64,000 nucleotides of DNA. Source: Sambucus nigra (Eukaryota > Streptophyta > Magnoliopsida > Dipsacales > Adoxaceae). The DNA is taken from NCBI GenBank assembly GCA_949130495.1, contig OX422221.1, positions 152,191,741 through 152,255,740 on the forward strand, read 5' to 3'. A program made the translations under genes and the position numbers. Positions 32,735 to 44,699 of the stretch are shown here, piece after piece (position 1 is the first letter of the stretch; the number at the start of each line of letters is the position of its first letter). Under the pieces are notes generated by a model that worked only from the letters and a program-made list of their open reading frames with translations, ran no database searches and was not told the origin of the DNA.

Positions 32735-35700
32735 TGGACACCCAGCCTAATTAAACATCGGGTGATCAGGCCTTTATTAAATTAAATCTGGTTTCTCAAA
32801 TGGTTCATACTTAACATCACCGTCGAAAACTTTTTAATTACTAATCACCTAAGTGGAAATTAGACCGGTGCCCAAATTTTATCTTTCTTAAATAGATAGA
32901 TCGACCATGCAGAAAAATAGTAAAACAAATACAATGCTAAAACTAAAACCAACAAAGTATACGTAAAACAACACAAGTGTATTACCGAGTAAACCTTGGG
33001 CTAAAAATACCAAACAACAATAGAACAACTACTAATCTGCAACTAACATCTGAGACTGATACCGGACTACAAGTCCATACATTGAATAGGGTGAGATCCT
33101 GTACTAGATCTGAATGGGGGATATCATCTTGTCAAAATCCTGTAAGCCTCCACTGTGCTACAACTTCGAGTCCCTGGAATGAAATCATCATACATGGCAT
33201 CCCTGTGGCTGGACACCTAAAAGGATTTAAAAATATTTTATAGCAAGAGTTAGTACTCAAAAATTTTGAAAACATTTAGCGAGCGTTTATCACAATATAA
33301 AATGTGGTTTTGATTACACATGTTAGGTTCTCGTACACTCTCTTGAGTTTACTCACCCCTCATCTTTTTTGCACACCTAGCGTCCTACACTTAGCCCACC
33401 TAGTCATATCTTCCAAGCTAACTAGGACTAAGTAATCATCTGAACTTATCTATACTTAAGTTCTCGTATCGCCCACACAGTACCTCCATTTCATTAACAT
33501 CTCACAAAGGTTAATTAATACTCAAGTAACCTTCCACCTATGTTATGTTTCAAAACTTCTCATTTAGTTTCACTACTAAATTTCCACAATTATCACAATT
33601 TCTATCTTCCCACTTTTGTAATTAAGTTGCACTACTTAATTTACTAAATAGATATTTTCTATCTAATGTTACATTCATAATTTAAGTTTCACTACTTAAC
33701 TTACCAGTTCGATATGTATTCTTTAAATACATAATATATATCAATCTACTAATACACGAAAGTAGAGTATCATCAAGTATATATTTCACACACAATATAT
33801 ACTAAATATCAGTAATTACTATTTTGTCCTTTTTACACACGTAAGGACTCTTGGTTCGGAATGATTCATCGACCCCAAGTAGGAATTGGTTCGAAATGAT
33901 ACATCGACCCCAATTATTTATATACACAAATTAAGAATTGGTTCAGAATGATACATCGACCCCAATTATTTATATACACAAATTAATAATTGGTTCGAAA
34001 TGATACATCGACCCCAATTATTTATATACACAAATTCTAGCTCGGACTCTTTCATCAGGCCACCAGTACAAAAGTTTTGGTCGACATTTTACATCGACCC
34101 CAAACATATAATAAACCTATGTTAGTTCAGAATATCTCATCGACCCTAACATAGTAATTTAGGTATAGTTTTCTTAACCTAAAAGTTCATACAATTCAGT
34201 AGGTACACGCTCGACCTATCGACCATGTTCGTACGTAATATTTTATTCTCTTATATATGCCGTACAATATTCATTTTACGATTTATCTCATTAATCGCAT
34301 TTATTGAGTATTCACACACCTCTAAGGGTCCTAGTTACCCCTCACATATAAATTCAGTAGTTATTACATACCCTACTGGTATATTACTTGAATTGACTTT
34401 ACCTCTCCTTGTAACTCAATTCCAAATTTCCCGATGCTCTACTAAATCGGATTATTCTCGTTGGTCAATAGCCCAAGACCTACACCCAATGGCCTTATCG
34501 GACATCAACAATATACCTACTGGTCTTATTCTCACTCCCATATAAGTATAATATAAATTCTAGGATACCCATTCACTCCCGAAAATCAAATAAACCTTAA
34601 ACACGAAAAATTCGGAGAAAAATAGCTCACATCGATCGATCAACTACTGGGTTCGATCGATCAACTACTGGGTTCGATCGATCGAACTAGTCGATCGATC
34701 GACGATTCGAGATTGATCGATTGATCGAACAAGGACATACGCAGTTCGTCTTCTTCATTAACCTCTTCCTCCATTAACAAATCTCCAGACTACATTATAG
34801 TCCACCAAACTTCGACCCAATGATCCTAACATATTTCCACATATACTAGGTCAATTTCTAACGTTTCAAATACATCAAAACCTCAATATATTTAAAGGAA
34901 TTGTGGATTAAACCTAAGATTTCTTGAAAACCCTAACTACGGTGTTATTCCCATAATTTCATTCAAAACCCAGATTTTATTCCGAAATACTCATCAAGTC
35001 AAATCTGAATATTATTCCTCTACATATGTTACATCATTCTACATGCAATTCCTATCCCAACATGTATAAATATCATTATTTTCTTTCCAAAATATGAGTT
35101 TAACAAAATCATTCAAAAGACCATACACATGGGTATTATAACTTTATAATCTTTGTAATAAACAACTTGCCTTGATAGAGGGTTCCTCATTTCATGATTT
35201 TTTATGATGTTTGATTGTTTTTCTTCTTCAATCCTCCTTCCCTACAAGTTTGTGGTGACAATCTCCTTTGAATCCTTCCCAATTCTTTCTTTTGCCTTGA
35301 GAATTGTTTCTCTCTTATCTCTAATGGCTATGGTGTGTTTTCATGGGTCTTCTAACCCTAACCCCTCTTTCATACGACTGATAAAAGGCTCTCAAATTCA
35401 TAGGTCTCCTTACCATCTCATGTTAAAAGACTAAAACGCCCCCGAACGGTCTCGATTTAGTCCAAAATTACCCTGAGACTCAAATAGTACCCCCGGGTAT
35501 ACTATTTTGACTAATTTGACCCTTTCGGACTCATCTGTGACCTCTAAATTATCATTTGAGTCACTTAAAAATATTACTTGTTCTCACCCCAACACTGTCT
35601 ACACGCGTTAAGTAACTATTTACCACTCACACTAAGTAAATATAATGAGGCAATATATATCGGTAACTATCTCTCAATTAATATTCCAAAATTACAATTT

Positions 35701-35801
35701 TTAATAAATCTCATTAAATTAATCCTCTTACGTAATTTAAATTAAGCCGTATTTTCTCATTTAATTCTCCAATTTAATTAAATAGAATACGGGGTATTTC
35801 A
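32735..35801 (-). repeat. 3' LTR of element L
   Basis: 3,067 bp, plus-strand start TGGACACCCAGCC (TGTGACACCCCACC in the other copy) and end GGGGTATTTCA. In element orientation it opens TGAAATACC. The two LTRs differ by roughly 5-9 percent in the stretches I compared, so the insertion is fairly old. They lie in the same orientation throughout. Confidence 0.9.
33850..34160. repeat. 52-bp tandem repeat and related motif in the L 3' LTR
   Basis: Three units of GAATTGGTTCGGAATGATAC, then CATCGACCCCAATTATTTAT and ATACACAAATTAA, with further degenerate copies to either side. The matching array in the 5' LTR is at 40810-41000. The word TTGGTTCG...CGACCCCAA can pair with itself. Confidence 0.88.
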
Positions 35802-35818
35802 TACTTCCCCCCTTGCAA
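35802..35818 (-). other. Polypurine tract and pol-end remnant of element L
   Basis: On the minus strand, GCAAGGGGGGAAGTA runs directly into the LTR start TGAAATACC. Just upstream (35819-35845) the minus strand reads NFEDEIPL, resembling the end of pol in Tekay/Del-type elements. This indicates descent from such an autonomous element. Confidence 0.75.
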
Positions 35819-38800
35819 AGGAATTTCGTCCTCGAAATTAGGATAAGGCTGGTACTAAGGCTAAGGAGCTTAAATATCATTGCATCCTCTAATACCCAAA
35901 ACCAAATCATAACATCCTAACGGTACCTATAAATTCTTATCGCATGTTACCCATGCCGCATATATCATAATGAAGTCTCACTACTTAATTTCTCCATAGA
36001 TTTTTCCCAATCTAACGTTAAATCTTGAAATTAAGTTCCTCCCTACTTAATTTACTCTTTTTATGTATATCTCTATATATAACATCTATGTGTCTACTAT
36101 CACTCATAAGTAGAATATTATAAGGTATATATTTCACACACAATATATACTATAAGGGAAATTGGTCCGACAAAATCATCGGCCCCAATCATCCTATCAT
36201 TTACATTGGTCCAGAAATCCCTCAACCCTAAGGTAAATGTAATGCATATGTTGGTTCAGACCTTTCGTCGATACCAAATTAATCATCGATTTGGTTCGGA
36301 AAATCATCGACCCCAAATCATTCCTTCATGTATCGGTCAAGAACATCATCGACCCCAATACAGAATTTAAGGAAACTTATTATTGTACATAAGTAGGAAA
36401 ATCATAAGGTATATATATCTTACACATAACATATACTATCAACACTTATTTTATAATCACCCCCCTTTTATAACACTTTTGGGGTTATTGGCTCGGAATC
36501 CTACCTTGATCACCAATAGTGATTGGTTATATTGTCTCAGAATGACACTTCAAGCACAATATAAATATATATATCTCATCGCACATGAGTAGACAATTTG
36601 TGAGCCATATCTTTCACACTTCATATATTCTAAAATGTCATACCCCAATAGAATGTCCTCATATTGCGCATTAAGGACTAAGAGTTTGGAATTTCTCCTC
36701 GAACCACACCTCAAAGTACATGTATTGTTCATAATAGGTACCCGAGAACCTAATCCTTATGTACAATCCATATAGGCACTCGCAATACCTATAAATATGG
36801 TCATATAGGTATACATTCAACCTATGAATTTATCAATAGGATTCTCCAAAATTCCACTATCGTAAGGGCGTATTATCATCTTTTCTCACTAATATTGAGT
36901 CGTAGGCGACACAACATACTCAAAATAAAACTTTATCTCTATTCCTCCCTGACCATCTCTCACAGGGTGGGATTTTAGGATTTCATCCTGATTCACAACC
37001 ATGTAGAACGGCACCATGCACTTGTGCACTCTTCCTTTTTAACTACATACTAATTCATCCCGGTCAACCCATTCCGCTATCCCAATAAAATGTTGGTTTA
37101 GTTATGATGTTTACAGCCCATCAATAATATATAAGTCTGTCTACTCATTCCATCATTGGAAACATAGGTTCACTACCAAATTTCCGGTTGCTCATTTCGT
37201 GCCCATCTTTTTCTATTAACTAGTTGTGCGTCTGGATACAATCTCACTATGTCTCTTCCTCAACACCGCTTCCCACTTACGTCATCTTTCCTCAAGTGGT
37301 ACTCTATTCCCCTTTCACTCCGGGTATATTATACTTTATAATCTGTGCACTCTTCGTAATTGGCGCACCTTTAGGGTTGATTACCTTATAAGAATTAACA
37401 TTTTAGTAACGTGTAAGTAACTCTCAACACTCATTTAAATAGAACCTTGCATCACTTCTTCACAACAGTTAGGCCTTCCATATCAGGATATAACTTTTGA
37501 ACAGCTTCCCACCGACTTTTACCCCATAGGGTGTGCTGGCTCTCTCAGCACATAAAATCTTGGATTACCGTCTATCTCCCATGACGTTCAATCCATTTCA
37601 TCAACACGACTAGCCGTAACTTCCCCCATCGGCGTACTTAATAAATAATTAACCGCATCCCTCTTTTTCAAGTGATTAAGAAAGCCAATTAACTAGGGAG
37701 CCCATACACCCTTTTCTCCGTGCACATTTGCAAAACATTGCAACTGTCGCACTCGTGAAACGCTTTTCCTCACTCTCGCCTTGTCTTCACGGCGTGACTA
37801 CAATCTTGCGGGTATTCTCAATCCCCTATAGACCAAAAATCAAATTCTTGTCCACAAAGTACCACTTATCCCTTCGTGGTGAGATGAGCTTTTTAGTGTT
37901 TCCCCACAACACTACCGGATCCACTGATGCCGTAGAATCTAACATCTCTTTTCCTGACGTGCATAATAATTTTAGTTGTATCCCTTTCACAATCGAACTT
38001 AAATAAGGGACTTCTCCCAATGCATTTTTACAGAGCATTGCCTGAATAACACATAGTCGAGATACTCAAATTCCATCCCCCAACAATAAGTACAACCATA
38101 CTCCATCATCTCTAAAGGAGTCAATTGGCACTGGACTTATACTGTCACTAAGTCCTTAGCACTAAACATAACAAGGAGCTATATCTCTCCGCTCAGCGGT
38201 CATACGATATACCTTGAATCACATCATTAAAGTCCCTATACACCGGGATCAATCACTATGAGACATCCGTAATCTCTGAAGTCTCTAACATACTGATGAA
38301 TAAAGTGAGCTTAACCCTCTTCCAGTTGAGGCATCATTAAGTACCTCATTCACTTGAGGCTAAAACTCATATACTTTCTTATCCATCACACTGGTGTTTC
38401 AAATGGTTCCCGGACATAATACACTCGTCCTTACAGAAGTGAAAAACTTATCGAAGTTATTATTCCCTTAAATAACTTTGGACAAGGTTAACATGCGTGG
38501 TCTTACGTCCCACATAAGACATCTTATCATAAGCCCCCTTATTCCAGGCCACACCGACTGGTTTAGGGTATTCCTCCTCTCGGACTTGCCAGCCTTGATT
38601 TTTAACACTATCATCATGGTTACCTTAGTTTCGCTGACCAAGGAACGCTCTATTAGACTTAATAGTCCCGACTTAGGATCAAATTAATGAATCCCTTAGT
38701 GGGTTTCCACTTATGGCTTGCACTAGACCCATTACATTCAGTCTTACTCTATGACTAAATCCTTAAACTCTTTTAGCTCCGCCCACCTAGGAGCATTTAC

Positions 38801-39690
38801 CTCAACCTTGTAAGAAGCACCATACTGCCTTCATACACATAGGTCGTCCAAGCAGATTTTTACCAAAATTACGAACGATAACTCGAGAGTCCATTCTCTC
38901 AAGGGCTCTTACCTATCTCATTGGGTACAAGTTCACTTCAACAGATAAATTTCTTCCTCACAATTGGCCTCTACCAGGCTTTCACGTGATGGGTTCATAA
39001 ATTTCCATTCATTTCGCTTCAGAACCATCATTGGAGAAATTTGCGGTTAAACTATACGTAAGGTCCCTCTATTTGTATACTGCCCATCGGTCCGGATGTG
39101 GTGATTGTTATCCCCACCACGTTGCCTCTAAAAATTTACCCAAATTTTCACTTCTGAGTATTTCTACTCTATCCTAAATACCAAGACCTCTAGGCATTCA
39201 ACTTCCATGGATGAACATGCATAGTCATCATTTTATCACATTTTCACGGTCCATTCTCATAAAAAATCCCCCAGACCTCCTCCCACTATCACTGCATTGG
39301 GCGGGTCTAGACTAGCATCCCCCTTTGCCATCACGACACTTGGAAAATGCCTACTATGACTTAACAGCCCTTACAGCATCTACTAATAATTTAACACTAG
39401 GAGTGACCTCGACAACAGTCATCTCTCCTATGATTACCATCCTCGAACTCTCCCTGCTTCATGTCGAGCTCCTCCCTCCTATAGTCCTTCCAATGCCAAT
39501 GCTGGTCCTACCGCCATGTTCGACGTACCATGCCCAATCGAACTCGTATATATAACACTACATCTACTAAATAGAAGGAGAACGTAAACTACGTACGTAG
39601 AGGAGTACAACAATCCTAAGATAGGTCTCTATATCAATCAAACGATACGCTGAAAACATAATAAGTCGTACAGATCCTATGGACACTAGA
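35819..39690. other. Interior of element L, no recognisable gag-pol
   Basis: About 3.9 kb in which no open stretch exceeds about 92 codons and I recognise no retroelement domain on either strand. The part nearest the 3' LTR (35940-36640) holds degenerate copies of an LTR segment. These include CACACACAATATATACTA next to TTGGTCCG...ATCGGCCCCAA words, as at 33790-34160. The remainder (36650-39690) looks unique and non-coding. Confidence 0.65.
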
Positions 39691-39709
39691 ACCTGATGCT
39701 CTGATACCA
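39690..39709 (-). other. Primer-binding site of element L
   Basis: Minus strand TGGTATCAGAGCATCAGG, two bases inside the 5' LTR end. It is complementary to the 3' end of initiator methionine tRNA, as in most chromovirus-type and copia elements. Confidence 0.9.
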
Positions 39710-39711
39710 TC

Positions 39712-42700
39712 TGTGACACCCCACCTAATTAAACATCAGGTGATCAGGCTTTATTAAATTAAAATAGGTTTCTCAAATGGTTCATTCTTAGAATCACTGT
39801 CGAAAACTTTTTAATTACTAATCACCTAAGTGAAAATTAGACCAGGGGCAAAATTTTTTCTTTCCTAAATAGATAGATCAACCATGCGGAAAAATAGTAA
39901 AACAAATACCATGCTAAAACTCAAACCAACAAAGTATAAGTACAACAACACAAGAGAATTACCGAGTAAACCATTGGCTAAAAATACCAAACAATAATAG
40001 AACAACTACTAATCTGCAACTAACATCTGAGACTGATACCGGACTACAAGTCCATACATAGAATAAGGTGAGATTCTATACTAGATCTGAATGGGAGATA
40101 TCGTCTAGTCAAAATCCTGTAAACATCCACTGTGCTACAACTTCGAGTCCCTGGAATGAAATTATCATACATGGCGTCCCTGTGGATGGACACCTAAAAG
40201 GTTTTGAAAATATTTTATAGCAAGAGTTAGTACAAAAAACATTTTAAAAACATTTACCAAGCGTTTATCACCATATAAAATGCGCTTATTGATTACACAT
40301 GTTAGGTTCTCGTACACTCTATTGAGTTTACTCACCCCTCATCTTTTGTGCACACCTAGCGTCCTACACAAAGCCCATCTAGTCATATCTTCCGAGCTAA
40401 CTAGGTCTAAGTAATCATCTGAACTTATCTATACTTAAGTTCTCGTATCGCCCACACAGTACCTCCATTTCATTAAAATCTCGCGAAGCTTAATTAATAC
40501 TAAAGTAACCATCCACCTATGTTATGTTTCAAAACTTCTCATTTAGTTTCACTACTAAATTTCCACAATTATCACAATTTCTATCTTCCCACTTTTGTAA
40601 TTAAGTTGCACTACTTAATTTACTAAATAGATATTCTCTATCTAATGTTACGTTCGTAATTTAAGTTTCACTACTTAATTTTAAATACATAATATATATC
40701 AATCTACTAATACACAGAAGTAGAATATCATCAAGTATATATTTCACACACAATATATACTAAATATCAGTAATTACTATTTTGTCCTTTTTACACACGT
40801 AAGGACTCTTGGTTCGGAATTATTCATCGACCCCAAGTAAGAATTGGTTCGGAATGATACATCGACCCCAATTATTTATATACACAAATTAAGAATTGGT
40901 TCGGAATGATACATCGACCCCAATTATTTATATACACAAATTAAGAATTGGTTCGGAATGATACATCGACCCCAATTATTTATATACACAAATTCTGGCT
41001 CGGACTCTTTCATCAGGCCACCAGTACAAAGGTTTTGTTCGGCATTTTACATCGACCCCAAACATATAATAAACCTATGTTAGTTCCGAATATCTCATCA
41101 AACCTAACATAGTAATTTAGGTATACTTCTCTTAACCTAAAAGTTCATACAATTCAGTGGGTACACGCCCGACCTATCAACCATGTCCGTACGTAATATT
41201 TTATTCTCTTATATATGCCGTACAATATTCGTTTTACGATTTATCTCATTAATCGCATTTATTGAGTATTCACACACCTCTAAGGGTCCTAGTTACCCCT
41301 CACATATAATTTCAGTAGTTATTACTTACCCTACTGGTCTATTACTTGAATTGACTTTACCTCGCCTCGTAACTCAATTCCAAATTTCCCGATGCTGTAC
41401 TAAATTGGATTATTCTCATCGGTCCATAGCCCAAGACCTACACCCAATGGACTTATCGGACATCAACAATATACCTACTGGTCTTATTCTCACTCCCATA
41501 TAAGTATAATATAAATCCTAGGATACCCATTCACTCCCGGAAATCAAAGAAACCTTAAACATGAAAAATTCGGAGAAAAATAGCTTACATCGATCGATCG
41601 ACTACTATGTTCGATCAATCGACCTAATCGATCGATCGACAATTCAAGATCGATCGATCGATCAAACAAGGATAGACGCAGTTCGTCTTCTTCATTAACC
41701 TCTTCCTCCATTAACAAATATCCAAACTACATTATAGTCCACCAAACTTCGACCCAATGATCCGAACATATTTCCACATATACTAGGACAATTTCTGATG
41801 TTTCTAATACATCAAAACCTCAATATATTTAAAGGAATTGTGGATTAAACCTAAGATTTCTTGAAAACCCTAACTATGGTGTTCTTCCCATAATTTCATT
41901 CAAAACCCATATTTTATTCCGAAATACTCATCAAGTCAAATATGAATATTATTCCTTTACATATGTTACATCATTCTACATGCAATACCTATCCCAACAT
42001 GTATAAATATCATTATTTTCTTTCCAAAATATGAGTTTAATAAAATCATTCAAAAGACCATACACATGGGTATAATAACTTTATAATATTTGAAACAAAC
42101 AACTTGCCTTGATAGAGGGTTCCTGATTTCATGATTGTTGATGATGTTTGATTGTTTTTCTCCTTGAATCCTCCTTCCCAACAAGTTTGTGGTGACAATC
42201 TCCTTTGAATCCTTCCCAATCCTTTCTTTTGCCTTGAGAATTGTTTCTCTCTTATCTCTAATGGCTATGGTGTGTTTTCATGGGTTTTCTAACCCTAACC
42301 CCTCTTTCATACGGCTGATAAAAGGCTCTCAAATTCGTAGGTCTCCTTACCATCTCATGTTAAAAGACTAAAACGCCCCCGAACGGTCTCGGTTTAGTCT
42401 AAAATTACCCTGAGACTGAACTAGTACCCCCAGGTATACTATTTTGACTAATTTGACCCTTCCGGACTCATCTGTGACCTCTAAATTATCATTTGAGTCA
42501 CTTAAAAATATTACTCGTTCTCACCCCAACACTGTCTACACGCGTTAAGTAACTATTTACCACTCGCACTAAGTAAATATAATGAGGCAATATAAATCGG
42601 TAACTATCTCTCGATTAATATTCCAAAATTACAATTTTTAATAAATCTCATTAAATTACTCCTCTCACGTAATTTAAATTAAGCCGTATTTTCTAATTTA

Positions 42701-42738
42701 ATTCTCCAATTTAATTAAATAGAATACGAGGTATTACA
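39712..42738 (-). repeat. 5' LTR of element L
   Basis: 3,027 bp, plus-strand start TGTGACACCCC and end GAGGTATTACA. The reverse complement begins TGTAATACCTCG, similar to the start of solo LTR S but otherwise different. It contains the 52-bp array (40810-41000) and a GATCGATC-rich block (41588-41665). Confidence 0.92.
40810..41000. repeat. 52-bp tandem repeat in the L 5' LTR
   Basis: Three nearly identical 52-bp units and flanking partial copies, equivalent to the array in the 3' LTR. The units here are more uniform than in the other LTR. Confidence 0.88.
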
Positions 42739-42743
42739 AATGG

Positions 42744-42942
42744 ATACTATCAAATACCTGCTAGAGGAGTCAACCCTATCCAACCGAATGGCCCGATGGT
42801 TAATGATGCTAGCTGAGTTCGATAGTATGTATGTCACGCAGAAAGCCATGAATGGTAGAGATATCTCTGATAACCTTATGTATTACCCCGTGGAAAAATT
42901 CGATGTTTGGATCTCCAAATTCCTAAAGGAAGACATCCTTTA
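42744..42942 (+). pseudogene. RNase H of element E, second part
   Basis: Directly after the AATGG duplication the RNase H resumes as DTIKYLLEESTLSNRMARW, LMMLAEFDSMYVTQKAMNG and DISDNLMYYPVE. These are the end boxes of the Tat RNase H (YLLE.P.L..R.ARW...L.EFDI.YV.QKA). Joining the two sides without L gives VSKMDTIKYLL with no loss, which shows a clean insertion. Confidence 0.88.
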
Positions 42943-43400
42943 AACCTCCCAGGATAACCTCCAATGGTAAATATTCTTTGATGGTGCTGCCAACAAGAAA
43001 GGATATGGCATTGGGATACTCCTAATTACCCTGAGGACTCTCACACTCCCGTTGCCATCAAGTTAGATTTTCCATGCACCAATAACATGACTGAATACGA
43101 GGTGTGCACCGTAGCCTCAAAATTTCTCTCAAGAAAAGAATTTGATGCTTAGATGTCGACGGGGATTCAGACCTCATTATCGGACAAGTCCTCAGGAGAT
43201 GGAAAGTCAAGGATAAGAAACTCTTACCCTTACACTCCCACCTAGAAGAACTGGCCTCCTAATTACAAGATATTACCTTCCATTACCTACCCCGAGCAAG
43301 TAACAGTTTAGTCGATCCCCGTGCTACCTTAGCCTCTATGGTCGACATGCCCGAAGGAATAATGATGCCCCCTTACTCATCCAAAAGTAGGCTAAACCAA
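42943..43400 (+). pseudogene. Second RNase H of element E
   Basis: Plus-strand readings show FFDGAANKKGYGIGILLI (about 42975-43025), HTPVAIKLDFPCTNNMTEYE with a helix Glu, the STGIQTSLSDKSS region in a shifted frame, and an end resembling LATLASMVDMPEGI (43325-43360). The FFDGA box and the N..TEYE box are the catalytic landmarks of the extra RNase H of Tat elements. There are at least two frameshifts. Confidence 0.8.
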
Positions 43401-44699
43401 CCCACTTCCACCATATCGAGATCATTATAGAAGAAGATCCTCATATAACGGAGTGATGGTATTGTGGTACTTGACGCCTCCTCAAACACGGTAGGTACCC
43501 CCAGGATTCCAACAAGCAAGATAGATAAACTCTTTGCAAACTTGTTGCACAATGAATTATCTGTGATAAGAACTATTTAAGAGAAACTTTGATATAACCC
43601 ACTTAAACTGCATCGTAGGGGTTGACATTGAAAAGATGATGCATAATATCCACAGCGGGGAGTGAGCACCCCACATGAATGGCCATATGCTCGCCAATAA
43701 GATTATCCGACAGGGTTACTATTGGACTACCATGGTTCGGGATTGTACCGCCTATGTTTGGAGATGACTTAATTGTTAACAGTCTTCCAATCTCTATCAC
43801 TTGCCTCCCCAAAAATTATACAACATGACCTCTCCCTGGACGTTCTCCACATGGGGCATCGGTATGTTAGAATAAGTTACACCCAAAGACTTAATTGGGC
43901 ACGAGTTCATCTTGGTTGCCATTGATTACATCACCAAATGGGTGGAAGATGAGTCATATGCAGTGTTGAATGCCCAAAAGGTGGCCAAGTTCATCCAAAA
44001 GAATGTCATCTTTCGATACGGGGTCCCTCACGTGCTAGTGTCGAACAATAGGTTACATTTTGATGCAAAAGTCATGGAATTAGTCGAAGAATACAAGATC
44101 TAAAGACCCAAATCTTCTCCCTACCGACCTCAAACCAATGGTGCCGTTGAAATAGCCAATAAGAACCTTAAAGCAATCATTAGGAAGATGATCGAGAGTT
44201 GACGAGATTGGTCAAATCGGATTCCTTACGCCCTATGGGGCTACCGTACTTCAGTTAGAGCATCTACTCAGGCTACCCATTACTCTTTTGTATATGTTAT
44301 GGAAGCATTCCTACCCGTTAAGCTAGAACTACCTTTGTTATGCGTTATGCTTAAAAGCAAAGTTAGCGAAGAAGACTGGCATCAGAGCTGTCTTAACGAG
44401 TTATCACTCTTGGACTAAAGAAGGCTAAATGCTCTATATTATATACAAGGGTATCATTTCTGAATAGTGAAATCATTTAACAAAAGAGTCAAGGACCGTG
44501 GTGTTCAAGAATGGGACTTATCCCTTAAAGAAATCATATAACTCGTTCGGGACCCCAGAGGAAAATTTAAGACAAATTGGAATGGCCCCTACATTGTGAA
44601 GAATGTCCTATCTAATGGCACCTCTATGCTCACCGAACTCGATGAAGAAGAGATGGCCCGTCCAGTCAAACTGTACCGTCTCAAGAAATTCCACCCTTA
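43401..44699 (+). pseudogene. Integrase of element E
   Basis: After a decayed zinc-binding region (43550-43800), the core reads VAIDYITKWVEDESY (Asp in VAID), IFRYGVPHVLVSNN (Asn where the second Asp is expected), a stop at 44101, then PQTNGAVEIANKN with Glu. It continues with YALWGYRTSVRASTQATHYS and the C-terminal RDPRGKFKTNWNGPYIVKNV, LTELDEEEMARPVKLYRLKK to the stop at 44697-44699. The catalytic triad is therefore damaged as well as interrupted. Confidence 0.85.

Larger units (their letters stand above)
32735..42738 (-). mobile_element. Element L: LARD-like LTR element with 3-kb LTRs
   Basis: A 10,004-bp element flanked by perfect AATGG duplications (32730-32734 and 42739-42743). The LTRs are 3,067 and 3,027 bp. 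A primer site TGGTATCAGAGC next to the right LTR and a purine tract next to the left LTR set the orientation as minus. The interior of about 3.9 kb has no recognisable gag or pol, only a short remnant of the pol end. Large retrotransposon derivatives (LARDs) have this layout: long LTRs and a non-coding interior mobilised by an autonomous relative. It sits exactly inside the RNase H of E. Confidence 0.85.

Noticed and set aside
34225..34545. 106-codon frame, repeated at 41183-41503 with about 90 percent identity
   Set aside because: The repetition reflects the two LTRs of L. There is no domain, and comparable frames arise by chance in 3-kb LTRs. Conservation of the open frame between LTRs is worth a glance but is not evidence of coding.
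37728..38038. Frames of 70-92 codons in the interior of L, considered as a protease or gag remnant
   Set aside because: No active-site box or conserved word could be identified in either strand.
39690..39709. tRNA-like match
   Set aside because: The match to initiator tRNA is only the short 3'-end complement next to an LTR, which is a primer site and not a tRNA gene. The same applies to the primer sites of A, B, D and E.
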